Source: Denitrobaculum tricleocarpae
Lineage (GTDB): Bacteria; Pseudomonadota; Alphaproteobacteria; Kiloniellales; Kiloniellaceae
Direction: 5' to 3'
DNA: 64,000 nt
Assembly (NCBI RefSeq): GCF_007004665.1
Contig: NZ_ML660066.1
Coordinates: forward strand, 1-64,000
In this document: positions 1 through 8,167 of the stretch, piece after piece
Layout of the letters: each line of letters opens with the position of its first letter
Numbering within the stretch: position 1 is the first letter of the stretch
Made by a program: the position numbers and the translations under genes
Notes under the pieces: generated by a model
The model's input: only the letters and a program-made list of their open reading frames with translations
The model's database searches: none
What the model was told of the DNA's origin: nothing

Positions 1-64
1 ATCGCTGTATCGCAGCTCGGACAGCATGAGTCGTCGTGGCGCTGCCGTGTAGTACCTGTCCCAT
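1..64 (-). CDS. IS481-family transposase, N-terminal fragment (runs off the window)
   Basis: An ATG at 62-64 (minus strand), preceded by an AAGGAAG ribosome-binding site, opens a frame reading MGQVLHGSATTTHAVRAAIQ before the window ends. This N-terminus is one I recognise from IS481-family transposases common in Alphaproteobacteria. In that family it leads into a helix-turn-helix and then a DDE integrase core. Only 21 codons are visible, so catalytic residues and intactness cannot be judged. The assignment rests on recognition of the opening peptide and on the insertion-sequence-like end just upstream. Confidence 0.7.
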   Translation of the reverse strand, partial: MGQVLHGSATTTHAVRAAIQR

Positions 65-120
65 AGTGCTTCCTTATCGATGGTCTTCAATGTGATACCA
101 TCACACCGTGGGACTATACA
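1..120 (-). mobile_element. Left end of an IS481-family insertion sequence (partial)
   Basis: The window opens inside an insertion sequence whose transposase reads leftwards off the edge. On the minus strand, the stretch from about position 120 begins TGTATAGTCCCACGG. A TGT start is usual for IS481-family terminal inverted repeats. About 55 bp further in is the transposase start codon. The other end, the target duplication and intactness cannot be seen, so the exact boundary at 120 is an estimate. Confidence 0.6.
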
Positions 121-233
121 CCTAGTCGTCCCTGATACGTCATATCCTCGTGTGGTCGAGGTTACCGGACTTGTTTTTACCCGCCCGCCGGTTAATAACG
201 GCTGATAGGTTGTTTGGCGGATAGAGGGTCATC

Positions 234-1418
234 ATGACGATACAGAGTGGACGTAACTTCCTGCACACTCCGGGACCGACGAATATTCCCGACCGCGTGC
301 TCCGCGCGATGGTGCGTCCGGCCGTTGATCTAAATGACGCTGACTTCATGGCCATGGCCCTGAGTTGTTTTGGCGACCTCCAGAAGGTCTTCGAGACCGA
401 GAGCAACGTTTATATCTATTCCGCCAACGGGCACGGAGCCTGGGAAGCGGCCTTGGTAAATGTGCTCTCGGCCGGCGATTGCGTATTGGTGCCGGAGACC
501 GGCCACTTCTCCTTTAACTGGTCGGTTATGGCGGAATCACTCGGTCTGGAGGTCGATTACGTCGAGACGGACTGGCGGCGGGCAATCGACCCCGACATGA
601 TCGCGCAGCGGCTTCGCGCCGACAGCGGGCACCGTATCAAGGCGGTTCTGATGGTGCATACCGATACCGCGACGTCGGTGACCAGCAGTATTCCCGCCAT
701 CCGCAAAGCGCTTAACGATACGGGGCATCCGGCGCTGCTGCTGGTCGATACCATCGCCGCTCTGGCGACGGTCCCCTTCAAGTTCGATGAATGGGGCATC
801 GACGTCGCTGTTGCGGCCTCTCAGAAGGGGCTTATGCAGCCCCCCGGCCTGGCCTTCAATGCCGTGAGCCAGAAGGCGCTGCAGATGTCAGAGAAAGCGA
901 CACTGCCGCGCAACTACTGGGATTGGCGCCGCCGGCACGGTCGGGAGTTTTACTCGCACTTTTGCGGAACGGCCCCGGTGCATCAGCTTTTCGCCCTGCG
1001 TGAGGCCCTCGATATGGTGCATGAAGAGGGGATGGAGGCCATTATTGCCCGCCATCAGAGTCTTGCCGGCGCGGTGCGCAGTGCGGTCGAGGTTTGGTGC
1101 GAGGGCGGCGCGCTCTCGTTCAACGTGACAGCCGCAGAGGAGCGGGCGAATTCAGTCACGACCATCCTGGTTGACGAAGCCTACAATGCAACAGCACTGC
1201 GAGAAACCTGCTCGTCTCGGTTCAATGTGTCGCTGGGCGCCGGTTATGGCCGCTTACAGGGACGGGCTTTTCGGATCGGCCACATGGGGTATCTCAACGA
1301 ACCCATGATCCTGGGCGCGATCGCCAGCGTTGAGACCTGTTTGGCTGTCTGCGGAATCCCGCACGGCGCCGGCGGCACCCAGGCTGCTATTGCATCGCTA
1401 TCTGAAAGCGGGAGTTAA
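234..1418 (+). CDS. Class V aminotransferase, serine--glyoxylate / alanine--glyoxylate type
   Basis: This is a 394-residue PLP-dependent fold-type I enzyme, close to the usual 390-400 residues for serine--glyoxylate aminotransferases. The N-terminal PGPTNIPDRVLRAM is typical of the family. The motif HTDTATSVTSSI and the aspartate in LLVDTIAAL (which contacts the PLP pyridine nitrogen) precede SQKGLMQPPG, where Lys198 is the expected Schiff-base lysine. Such enzymes move the amino group of serine or alanine to glyoxylate in the cytosol, in the serine cycle or in glyoxylate and photorespiratory-type metabolism. The ATG at 234 follows an AGAGGG site. No other serine-cycle gene is nearby, so the exact substrate is not fixed. 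It converges on mlaC with a 25-bp gap. Confidence 0.85.
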   Translation: MTIQSGRNFLHTPGPTNIPDRVLRAMVRPAVDLNDADFMAMALSCFGDLQKVFETESNVYIYSANGHGAWEAALVNVLSAGDCVLVPETGHFSFNWSVMAESLGLEVDYVETDWRRAIDPDMIAQRLRADSGHRIKAVLMVHTDTATSVTSSIPAIRKALNDTGHPALLLVDTIAALATVPFKFDEWGIDVAVAASQKGLMQPPGLAFNAVSQKALQMSEKATLPRNYWDWRRRHGREFYSHFCGTAPVHQLFALREALDMVHEEGMEAIIARHQSLAGAVRSAVEVWCEGGALSFNVTAAEERANSVTTILVDEAYNATALRETCSSRFNVSLGAGYGRLQGRAFRIGHMGYLNEPMILGAIASVETCLAVCGIPHGAGGTQAAIASLSESGS

Positions 1419-1443
1419 GCCGGCAGGGGGCCGGTCCGCCTGC

Positions 1444-2097
1444 TCACTTGGGGGCGAAGGCGCCGGCCTTGACTTTGCGTGCCAGGAGCTGGGTCAGTTT
1501 CTTTACGTCGCCGCTGTTGTTCTTGAGGAACGACGCATATTCCGACTGATAGGTGATCCGCAGGCTGATGCCCTCGGCCTTCACATCGGACACCATGAAG
1601 GCGCCGCCTTTTTCGCGGATGCGCCACAAAACGGTCGCATCGGATCCGGTTGGCTGGCCGACGCGCGAGACAACGGTGCTGAATTCCGGTCGCTTGGCAT
1701 CCGCGCGAACCGCTTCGACATTGAAGGTCTGGGTCGCGTAGTCATCAAAGAGCGGGAGGAACCGTTGAACCAGGACGTCTTCAAAGACCGACAGAAAGGC
1801 TTTCCGGTCTTCGTCGGAGGTCCTGCGCCAGTATCTGCCGATCACAAACTTGCCGATATCCTCGACTTCGAAGTTGCCGTTCAAGAGTGTCCGGAAGCGT
1901 TCTTCCTTGAGCGCTTCATCCCCGTTGGCCGCCGTGAGCTGCTGAACCGCGTTATCCTTGAGTTCAGTGACAAAGGTACCGGCGTCACCCGCCGCCGCTG
2001 TCCGAACGGGCATGTGCAAAACGAAGGCGCTCAGAGCAATGGCGGCACTGATACCTGATATGATTTGACGTTTCGAAAACAGCATCGGCTTATTCAC
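1444..2097 (-). CDS. mlaC: MlaC-type periplasmic phospholipid-binding protein (Ttg2D/Tgt2)
   Basis: This 217-residue protein has an N-terminal signal segment (ISGISAAIALSAFVL, then a basic and alanine-rich cleavage region). It then has the all-helical/beta MlaC fold, with recognisable NGNFEVEDIGKFVIGRYWR and FSTVVSRVGQPTGSDATVLWRIR blocks. MlaC carries phospholipids across the periplasm between the outer-membrane MlaA complex and the inner-membrane MlaFEDB transporter, keeping the outer leaflet free of phospholipid. The start overlaps the 3' end of mlaA by 8 bp, so the two are probably translationally coupled and stoichiometric. No mlaF, mlaE, mlaD or mlaB gene is in the window. Confidence 0.88.
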   Translation of the reverse strand: MNKPMLFSKRQIISGISAAIALSAFVLHMPVRTAAAGDAGTFVTELKDNAVQQLTAANGDEALKEERFRTLLNGNFEVEDIGKFVIGRYWRRTSDEDRKAFLSVFEDVLVQRFLPLFDDYATQTFNVEAVRADAKRPEFSTVVSRVGQPTGSDATVLWRIREKGGAFMVSDVKAEGISLRITYQSEYASFLKNNSGDVKKLTQLLARKVKAGAFAPK

Positions 2098-2977
2098 TCA
2101 AGGGGACGCTGCGCGGGACGAGCAAGCCGAGTTGCTCGTTTTCGCGCGGCAGAGAGGTCAGGCCCGGACGAAGGAAATCGTCCTCTTCGACGCCGTTGGT
2201 GATTTCACTCTCACGGCGTTGGCGATAGAGCGAGCGGACTCTTGCGTAATAATCGATCGAGTCGCGCTTGATATCCTCGACCAGTTCAATGTTCCGGGAG
2301 CGCGTATCCACGCTGGAGAGTGCACGGCGGCCGATTGCGGCTTCCGAGGATAGAATGTAGGTCAGCGGATCCAGAAGGCTGTCCACAACCAAGCCGGCGC
2401 CATCGCGAACGTTGGACGGCCCAAGGAAGGGAAGAACCAGATAGAAGCCTTCACCGGTTCCGTAGGTCGCGAGGGTCTGGCCAAAGTCTTCGTCGTGATA
2501 CTCGTATCCCATATCGTCGGCGACATCGAATAAACCCGCCAAACCGATGGTGGTATTGACGAAGAAGCGGGTCGTGGTGGACTCCGCCCGTTCCCACTCG
2601 CCTTGCAGCAAATCGTTTGCCAGGATCACAGGAGACGAGATGTTGCGCATGAAATTGCGGACCGAATCCCGGACTTCCTCCGGCAGCACAAAGCGATAGA
2701 GCGCCGAGGCCGGCTGAAACAGGGTCACGTCGACGGCATCGTTGAACGCGAAGACGAAGCGGTTCAGCAATTCGATGGGGTCATTGTCGGAGACTTCCGA
2801 CGCGCCAGCCGATCCATCGGCCTGCGCCCACTGATCATCAGGGCCCTGGGACGTACTGGCACACCCAGAGACCATCAGCACAATGGCCAATGCTCTCAGC
2901 GCCTTGCCCGAAACGTGAGAGAAGAACAGTCCAAACAACTGTGAAATCACGATATACCGCCCTAACTTCAAATCCAT
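2090..2977 (-). CDS. mlaA: MlaA (VacJ) outer-membrane lipoprotein
   Basis: A VacJ-family lipoprotein of about 295 residues. I place the start at the ATG at 2977 (MDLKLGRYIV). The frame opens 27 codons earlier, but that extension is cysteine-rich and unlike a signal peptide. A hydrophobic helix leads to the lipobox LMVSGC. The mature protein has the family blocks DPIELLNRFVFAFNDAVD, FRNFM-like NFMRNISSPV, ND-L-QG and the DFGQTLATYGTGEGFYLVLPFLGPSNVRD segment. MlaA extracts misplaced phospholipids from the outer leaflet and passes them to MlaC, encoded immediately downstream with an 8-bp overlap. The C-terminal ~30 residues are acidic and proline-containing and may be unstructured. Confidence 0.9.
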   Translation of the reverse strand: MDLKLGRYIVISQLFGLFFSHVSGKALRALAIVLMVSGCASTSQGPDDQWAQADGSAGASEVSDNDPIELLNRFVFAFNDAVDVTLFQPASALYRFVLPEEVRDSVRNFMRNISSPVILANDLLQGEWERAESTTTRFFVNTTIGLAGLFDVADDMGYEYHDEDFGQTLATYGTGEGFYLVLPFLGPSNVRDGAGLVVDSLLDPLTYILSSEAAIGRRALSSVDTRSRNIELVEDIKRDSIDYYARVRSLYRQRRESEITNGVEEDDFLRPGLTSLPRENEQLGLLVPRSVPLSE

Positions 2978-3233
2978 ACAGCAGAAGCAACAGCCTCTCT
3001 TTGCCCGGGTGCATGATGATCCGGACAGTTTTACGATTAGTTTACAGGTCGGCGACAAATCGCGGGATTAGCGCAAAAAATTTCCGACTCCACCAATCTG
3101 AGGTCGTTCTTCTTTCGTTTGCTTGTGAAAAACTGCGTATCACACCGAGCCGTGAAACGCTAGTGGTGACAAAATCTCGACTGGCGTCAATTTGCGCTAT
3201 TGTTGCATTTATGCAGCAGTCTCTAACAAAAAA

Positions 3234-4187
3234 TTAACCAGGATTTCCGCCAGCCGCCAGTTCATGTTTCAGGAGACGTTTATAAAGCGGCACCATGACG
3301 ATCGGCAGCATATACATGGGCAACTGAGCGATCGCGAAGTACAGGAGCACGTCCGCGTCTCGCTCGGCGGGCAAGGCCGCAAGCATCAGCCCCATATTGC
3401 AGTTGCCGCTCAACAATCCAATGCTCAACGCCTTGCGCAACCCAAGCCAGGAAAACGCGGCAATACCAAGCAATTGCAGGACAGGATTGGCTATGAAGGC
3501 GGCAACTGTCCAAAGCGCTACGGTTTTTGGGCGCTCAAAAATGGCATCTGTCACGCCGGCCATAATGGCGATTGCGAAGATCAGCATGATCGTGACGACA
3601 ATCCCGTCCAGCAGCTGAGCGCGTGACGCCAGATCCGCGGGCGTCACGAAACGGCGCACAATCAGGGCGCCGACAAAGGCGATAATCACGACCAGCCCGA
3701 GTCGCAGCATAAAATCGCCAAGGCCGATGTCCAGCTGGATGCCCAGAAGCTGCAGGGCCAGAGGGGGGACCGTGAGGGGTGTCAAAAGGGTTGCCAACAA
3801 TGCGCCGACCACGACCAAAGCGCCATCCAGTTTCAAAATCATGGCGATCGAGGCGGAGCCGAGGATGGGCGGTGCAGCCGCCATCAGGATGATCGCGGCA
3901 TTCAGGGATTGCGGGGCTGGAATCGCTTTCAGCAGGAACCAGGTCACGATCGGGCAGAACAGCAGCAGCCAAACAATTAAAGCTGCGGCAATGCCGGGTC
4001 GACGGATATAGCCGCTCATTGCCGTCCAATCGACGCGCAGGAGAGCTGCAAACAACAGCATCACAACAGAGGGGGCCAGTAAGGGGCGGAAGAGATCTGC
4101 CAGGCCCGGCAGCGCAAGACCAATAAAGACGCCGACAAACAGAAACTGTGTCGCATGGCGCCCCATAGCTGTGAGGAGCCACACCAT
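3234..4187 (-). CDS. Bile acid:sodium symporter (BASS/SBF-like) family transporter
   Basis: This 317-residue, very hydrophobic protein has about nine to ten predicted membrane segments. It carries the paired features of the BASS/ACR3 superfold: an AAPPILGSASIAMIL stretch after the fourth helix and LLSGNCNMGLMLA near the ninth, which corresponds to the conserved GNxN crossover region. Family members move organic anions with sodium (bile acids, pantoate, pyruvate) across the inner membrane. The substrate cannot be read from the sequence. The ribosome-binding site before the ATG at 4187 is weak. It lies upstream of mlaA on the same strand with a 256-bp gap, so it is probably separately transcribed. 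Confidence 0.75.
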   Translation of the reverse strand: MVWLLTAMGRHATQFLFVGVFIGLALPGLADLFRPLLAPSVVMLLFAALLRVDWTAMSGYIRRPGIAAALIVWLLLFCPIVTWFLLKAIPAPQSLNAAIILMAAAPPILGSASIAMILKLDGALVVVGALLATLLTPLTVPPLALQLLGIQLDIGLGDFMLRLGLVVIIAFVGALIVRRFVTPADLASRAQLLDGIVVTIMLIFAIAIMAGVTDAIFERPKTVALWTVAAFIANPVLQLLGIAAFSWLGLRKALSIGLLSGNCNMGLMLAALPAERDADVLLYFAIAQLPMYMLPIVMVPLYKRLLKHELAAGGNPG

Positions 4188-4234
4188 TACGTCTCGACCA
4201 TAGATGCAATTCCCGACGGATGAAGGAGGCAGAC

Positions 4235-4258
4235 GCTAACCGCTTTGTTGCTGTTAGC
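4235..4258. promoter_or_regulatory. Inverted repeat in the divergent promoter region (possible operator)
   Basis: GCTAAC at 4235-4240 and GTTAGC at 4253-4258 form a 6-bp inverted repeat with a 12-bp spacer. It lies between the divergent transporter gene (start 4187) and thioesterase gene (start 4383). It could be an operator or chance; no regulator is nearby. Confidence 0.25.
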
Positions 4259-4382
4259 CAATGGACTATCTTGCCTCGAATCCATGCTGAGGGCGCGGCT
4301 CAACCCAGTCGAGCCGCATGTATCCGCCTCGATCGGGGAGCGCTACAGCTGATTCAGGAGTGGGAAATTGGGAGAGTTACGG

Positions 4383-4871
4383 ATGGAAATTGAGGCGCCT
4401 TTCGATCAGCACCGCACCGAGGTGCTGCCGGAATGGATCGATGTAAACGGTCATATGAACGTTGCTTACTATGTTTTGGCCTTTGACCACGCGACGGACC
4501 TCTTCTTCGACTACATCGGCCTGGACGACGCTTATCGTGAGCAAACCGGGGGGTCGACCTTTGCCGTGGAATCTTACGTCACCTACCAGCGTGAGGTGAT
4601 GCTGGGCGATCCGCTGCGCATAACGACGCAGTTACTTGCATACGATCCAAAGCGGCTTCATTTTTTCCATCAGATGTACCACGCAAGGGAGGGCTATCTT
4701 GCCGCAACGTCTGAGTGGCTGAATCTGCACATCGACCTTAATATCCGGCGCGTCGCACCCATGCCTGAGCCGATTCAGCGGAGACTTGCGGCAATTTGGG
4801 CAAAACATGAGACGCTGGATATTCCCAAGGAAGCCGGGCGGTCGGTTCGCGGGATCGACAGGCCGGAGTAA
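4383..4871 (+). CDS. Hotdog-fold acyl-CoA thioesterase (4HBT-like)
   Basis: A 162-residue thioesterase. The motif EWIDVNGHMNVAYYVLAFDHATD matches the 4-hydroxybenzoyl-CoA-thioesterase-like hotdog family: the D..GHMNN-type segment holds the catalytic aspartate and starts the long central helix. The family hydrolyses acyl-CoA thioesters in the cytosol. Relatives with this exact motif are often annotated as carnitine/betaine-related acyl-CoA thioesterases, but the substrate is not evident here. The ATG at 4383 is preferred over an in-frame TTG at 4368, because GGGAGAG sits 6 bp before it. It is transcribed divergently from the BASS transporter; pentapeptide-repeat gene follows after about 70 bp. 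Confidence 0.8.
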   Translation: MEIEAPFDQHRTEVLPEWIDVNGHMNVAYYVLAFDHATDLFFDYIGLDDAYREQTGGSTFAVESYVTYQREVMLGDPLRITTQLLAYDPKRLHFFHQMYHAREGYLAATSEWLNLHIDLNIRRVAPMPEPIQRRLAAIWAKHETLDIPKEAGRSVRGIDRPE

Positions 4872-4943
4872 AGCGTTCGTTTGCACGGTAATAGACGACT
4901 GAAGTTGCGTTTTTTTACTTTTGCCATTGCCGATCCGGCGAAG

Positions 4944-5465
4944 ATGTCCAAATCTATGCAGATGAAATCCAATCCAATGCTGAAGCTGGCGGTTTTTTCC
5001 TGCCTGTTTTTCACCCCCGCAATCGCGCAAGCCGCGTGCACAGACCCCCCGGAACCGGGTGTCGACTGGCGCCGCTGTCTGTTCAACGGGGATAGTCTGA
5101 ACGGCGTCGACCTTCAGGAATCCCGCCTCAGGGACGCGAGTTTTTTCCGCGCCGAGCTCATCGAGAGCAATCTGACGGGGGCTGACGCCTTCCGCGCGAA
5201 GTTCGTGAATGCCGTTATGACCGGCGTCCGGTTCGAATCGGCCAAGCTCTCAGAAGCCGACTTTACCAAGGCGGATCTGAGCAACGCCTCCTTCGTCGGC
5301 AGCGATATGAGGCGGGCAAAACTAAATCGTTCAAATCTGCGCGGGGCAGATCTGACGAACGCAAGGCTTCAGGGCGCGGATCTGACACGCGCAGATCTTT
5401 CGGGCGCCACCTGGACCTCGGGGACCAAGATCTGCGCTGAGGGCTCGATCGGCCGCTGCAACTAG
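4944..5465 (+). CDS. Exported pentapeptide-repeat protein
   Basis: The start chosen is the ATG at 4944; ATGs at 4956, 4962 and 4977 are also possible. A basic start and the hydrophobic segment LKLAVFSCLFFTPAIAQAA form a good Sec signal peptide ending in AQA-A. The mature part is a run of about 20 A(D/N)Lxx-type pentapeptides (for example GVDLQ, SNLTG, ADFTK, ADLSN, ADLTN, ADLTR). Such runs form a right-handed quadrilateral beta-helix. Cysteines near both ends of the mature protein (CTDPP..RRC and ..KICAEGSIGRC) could form capping disulfides in the periplasm. The biochemical role is unknown. Its TAG stop is the first part of a palindromic repeat element (see 5461-5590). Confidence 0.85.
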   Translation: MSKSMQMKSNPMLKLAVFSCLFFTPAIAQAACTDPPEPGVDWRRCLFNGDSLNGVDLQESRLRDASFFRAELIESNLTGADAFRAKFVNAVMTGVRFESAKLSEADFTKADLSNASFVGSDMRRAKLNRSNLRGADLTNARLQGADLTRADLSGATWTSGTKICAEGSIGRCN

Positions 5466-5590
5466 AGCGTTTCACATTTTCCTTGAAACGTAGCGCGTCA
5501 AAATTTGCGTTCGAGATCAGCAGTTTGCTGATCGAGAGGCAGCGAATTTTGGGTCTATCTCAATGTGAATTTCTCAAACGATTTTTGATG
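5461..5590. repeat. Palindromic intergenic repeat, copy A
   Basis: The element begins CTAGAGCGTTTCACATT and ends AATGTGAATTTCTCAAACG, so its ends (5468-5478 and 5562-5580) are imperfect inverted repeats. In the middle, GATCAGCA (5515-5522) and TGCTGATC (5526-5533) make a perfect 8-bp stem with a 3-nt loop. The first bases supply the TAG stop of the pentapeptide gene. The opening resembles copy B at 57274 (CTAGAGCG..TCA..TTTT....GAAAC). It may also end transcription of the convergent genes on both sides. Confidence 0.6.
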
Positions 5591-5640
5591 CCTCGGCAGG
5601 ACTGATTAAAAGCCAGAGGCTCGACGATCACATCAACTTC

Positions 5641-6123
5641 TCAAGCCTCGGAGGCCAAGTTCTCCAGGGCTTGGCCCTTGATGCGGTAGGGCAGCCACTC
5701 CTCGTTATGCTGAAAGCCCAGCTTTTGATAAAAGCCGCGGGCAGGATTCCAGTCGAGGACCGAGAGCTCCAGGCGGGCACAGTCACGCTCAAGGGCCAGC
5801 TGCGCGAGCGCGCGGATGAGCCCACGGCCGGCGCCAAGTTCTCGGGCGTCTTCCAAAACAAAAAGATCCTCCAGATAGAGACCCGTGCGGCCTTCAAAGG
5901 TCGAGTAGCTGTGAAAGAAAAGCGCGAAGCCAACCGCTTTTCCCGCATGCTCTGCAATCAGGCACTCAAAACGCGGCTGAGCTCCGAATCCATCCCTTAG
6001 CAGATCTGCCTCCGTGGCTTTGACCTGATCGCCGAGATCTTCGAATGCCGCCAGACCTTTGATGAGCCGAAGGATCGTCGGGACATCGTCCGCGGTTGCC
6101 AGTCTTACAGATGATTCGGGCAT
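5641..6123 (-). CDS. GNAT-family N-acetyltransferase
   Basis: A 160-residue single-domain GNAT protein, close in size and pattern to spermidine/diamine acetyltransferase-like members. The opening SSVRLATADDVPTILRLIKGLAAFE is strand 1 and helix 1. The LYLEDLFVLEDARELGAGRGLIRALA segment contains the acetyl-CoA pyrophosphate loop (R/Q-x-x-G-x-G/A type, here RELGAGRG). LSVLDWNPARGFYQKLGF is the typical final motif, where the tyrosine often serves as general acid. It transfers acetyl from acetyl-CoA to an amine; the substrate (polyamine, thialysine or protein N-terminus) is not determinable. It stands alone between a palindromic repeat and the divergent ClC gene. Confidence 0.85.
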   Translation of the reverse strand: MPESSVRLATADDVPTILRLIKGLAAFEDLGDQVKATEADLLRDGFGAQPRFECLIAEHAGKAVGFALFFHSYSTFEGRTGLYLEDLFVLEDARELGAGRGLIRALAQLALERDCARLELSVLDWNPARGFYQKLGFQHNEEWLPYRIKGQALENLASEA

Positions 6124-6359
6124 TGTTTTTGTCCTGTGATGAATTGGTTCGTTCGTGTCTGGCCAGATTCGGTAGTGCGGGTTGGTGCCGCAAATTAGCT
6201 CAGAACCTGTCCCGGCTCACGCATTTCGCATTCGATCCGAGATAATATTTACCTCGTCGACAGAGCTTTCGCCTGGCGAGCAAATTTTCGTGTCAGGGCA
6301 ACAGGGCCTTAACGTGCCTCCCATTATGGTTTATACGGCGTTGGAGCAAGGACAGCCCT

Positions 6360-8150
6360 ATGGCCGAAGTAGAGCCGAAGAAAATCTCCATTGGAACGAC
6401 TGTCAGTTCTCTGAAAAAGTTTGGCAGGAACGATCAGGTCATCCTTTCCGTGCTGGCGCTGATAATCGGCGTTGCCGCCGGTCTGGCGGAAACGGTTTTC
6501 CGGAGTGCCATCGCCCTGGTGCAGGAACTTGGTTATGGGTTTTCAAGTGAGAAAGTTGCCAGCCTCGCTGCCGAGCTGCCCTGGTGGCAGTTGCTTCTGG
6601 TGCCTACGGTTGGTGGCCTGCTGATCGGTTGTTTTATTCACTTTTTCATGCCGGACCGCCGCCCTCAGGGGGTCGCCCAGGTTATCGAGTCCTCTGCATT
6701 GCATGGGGGGCGGATGTCGCTGACTCTGGGGATCAAGGCCGCCGTGGTCAGCGCGGCTTCAATCGGTGTCGGCGCGTCGGTCGGACGTGAAGGCCCGATC
6801 GTCCATCTCGGCGCAAGCCTCGGGGCATGGGTCTCGAAGCGCCTGCATCTTGGGCGATCTCTCTCGCGCACATTGCTGGGCTGCGGCGTTGCCGCGGCGG
6901 TTGCCGCGTCCTTCAATGCACCCATCGCGGGGACCTTTTTTGCCCTGGAAGTGGTGGTCGGGCATTACGCGATTTCGGCTTTCGCGCCAATTGTCATCGC
7001 CTCGGTGGCCGGCACGATCGTCAGCCGAATACAGTATGGCGATTTTCCTGCGTTTATTCTGCCCGATACCTGGACCATCGTGTCCTTCTGGGAGTTTCCG
7101 GCCTTCGCCTTGCTGGGGGTGGTTTCCGCGCTGGCGGCGGTCCTCTTCATGCGCTCGGTGATGTTCACGGAAGACGTCGTCGAGCGGATTGGTATTCCCC
7201 CCTGGGCTCAGCCGGCCGCAGGCGGTCTCGTCGTCGGGGTCATTGCTCTCGGCTTTCCGCAGGTGCTCGGCGTCGGTTACGAAGCGACCGACGCGGCTCT
7301 GTCGGCGAGATATGAACTCTGGCTTTTGATTGCGCTTGTAGTGACCAAGACGGCGGCGACGGCGGTTTCGCTCGGCTGCCGGTTTGGCGGCGGTGTTTTC
7401 TCGCCCTCGCTGTTTATCGGCGCCATGATAGGCGGGGCTTTCGGTATCATCGCGACCTCGGCTTTTCCGGAGCTCTCGTCCGGACATGGGGCCTATACCA
7501 TGATCGGGATGGGGGCGGTCGCAGGCGCGGTCCTCGGCGCGCCGATTTCCACGATCCTGATGATTTTTGAGCTGACCAACGACTACACTCTGACGATCGG
7601 GGTGATGGTTGCAACGGCTGTTGCCAGCATCATCACACACCAGACCTTTGGCCGGTCTTTCTTCGCCTGGCAGCTTGAACGGCGCGGCGTCGTCATCAAA
7701 GGGGGGCAGGAGCTCGGCCTGTTGCGGTCGATCAAGGTGGGAAGCGTGCTCGACGGCACCTACGAGACCGTCAATCCGGAAACAGATCTTCAGACCGTGC
7801 GCGTACGTCTTCAGGAGGCGCCTTGGGGGGAGCTTTTCGTGGTTGATGAAAAAGGCGCGCTGGTTGGCACCATCACCTTTTCGGACCTGCATGAAGCGGC
7901 TTTTGATACCTGCCATGATGCCGAGTGGACTGCGATCAACGTGGCACGCGAGCATCCTGTGGTTCTCAAGCGGGACGACGACCTCGAGACCGCGGTCAAG
8001 GTTTACGGTTCGACGGGTGAAGTGCATGTGCCGATTGTCGAGGACGGCACCTCCATGATCATGTGCGGCGTTGCGCATGAACATGAGGTCATGTTGGCCT
8101 ACCACAGGGCTTTGGACCAGGCCCGGGCCGAAGAGCGCGGCGAAGCGTAA
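6360..8150 (+). CDS. ClC-family chloride channel/H+ antiporter with C-terminal CBS pair
   Basis: A 596-residue protein. Residues 1-440 are a ClC transporter domain with many membrane helices. SVGREGPIVHLGAS holds the gating glutamate of the GREGP motif, and FGGGVFSPSLFIGA is the GxFxP selectivity motif. The GSGIP-equivalent position reads RPQGVAQVIES, so the canonical serine is absent, as in some bacterial subgroups. The C-terminal ~130 residues form a CBS-domain pair (GTITFSDLHEAAF; VHVPIVEDG), a cytosolic nucleotide-sensing regulator missing from E. coli ClcA. It moves chloride or related anions across the inner membrane; channel or exchanger mode cannot be decided. It converges on the AstE-like gene with a 17-bp gap. 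Confidence 0.92.
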   Translation: MAEVEPKKISIGTTVSSLKKFGRNDQVILSVLALIIGVAAGLAETVFRSAIALVQELGYGFSSEKVASLAAELPWWQLLLVPTVGGLLIGCFIHFFMPDRRPQGVAQVIESSALHGGRMSLTLGIKAAVVSAASIGVGASVGREGPIVHLGASLGAWVSKRLHLGRSLSRTLLGCGVAAAVAASFNAPIAGTFFALEVVVGHYAISAFAPIVIASVAGTIVSRIQYGDFPAFILPDTWTIVSFWEFPAFALLGVVSALAAVLFMRSVMFTEDVVERIGIPPWAQPAAGGLVVGVIALGFPQVLGVGYEATDAALSARYELWLLIALVVTKTAATAVSLGCRFGGGVFSPSLFIGAMIGGAFGIIATSAFPELSSGHGAYTMIGMGAVAGAVLGAPISTILMIFELTNDYTLTIGVMVATAVASIITHQTFGRSFFAWQLERRGVVIKGGQELGLLRSIKVGSVLDGTYETVNPETDLQTVRVRLQEAPWGELFVVDEKGALVGTITFSDLHEAAFDTCHDAEWTAINVAREHPVVLKRDDDLETAVKVYGSTGEVHVPIVEDGTSMIMCGVAHEHEVMLAYHRALDQARAEERGEA

Positions 8151-8167
8151 GTGCCTTTTGGACTGTA

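Noticed and set aside
6759-8105. 448-codon open frame antisense to the ClC gene
   Set aside because: It shows shadow-type composition with many R, H, D and G and no recognisable domain, while the plus-strand ClC motifs are unmistakable.
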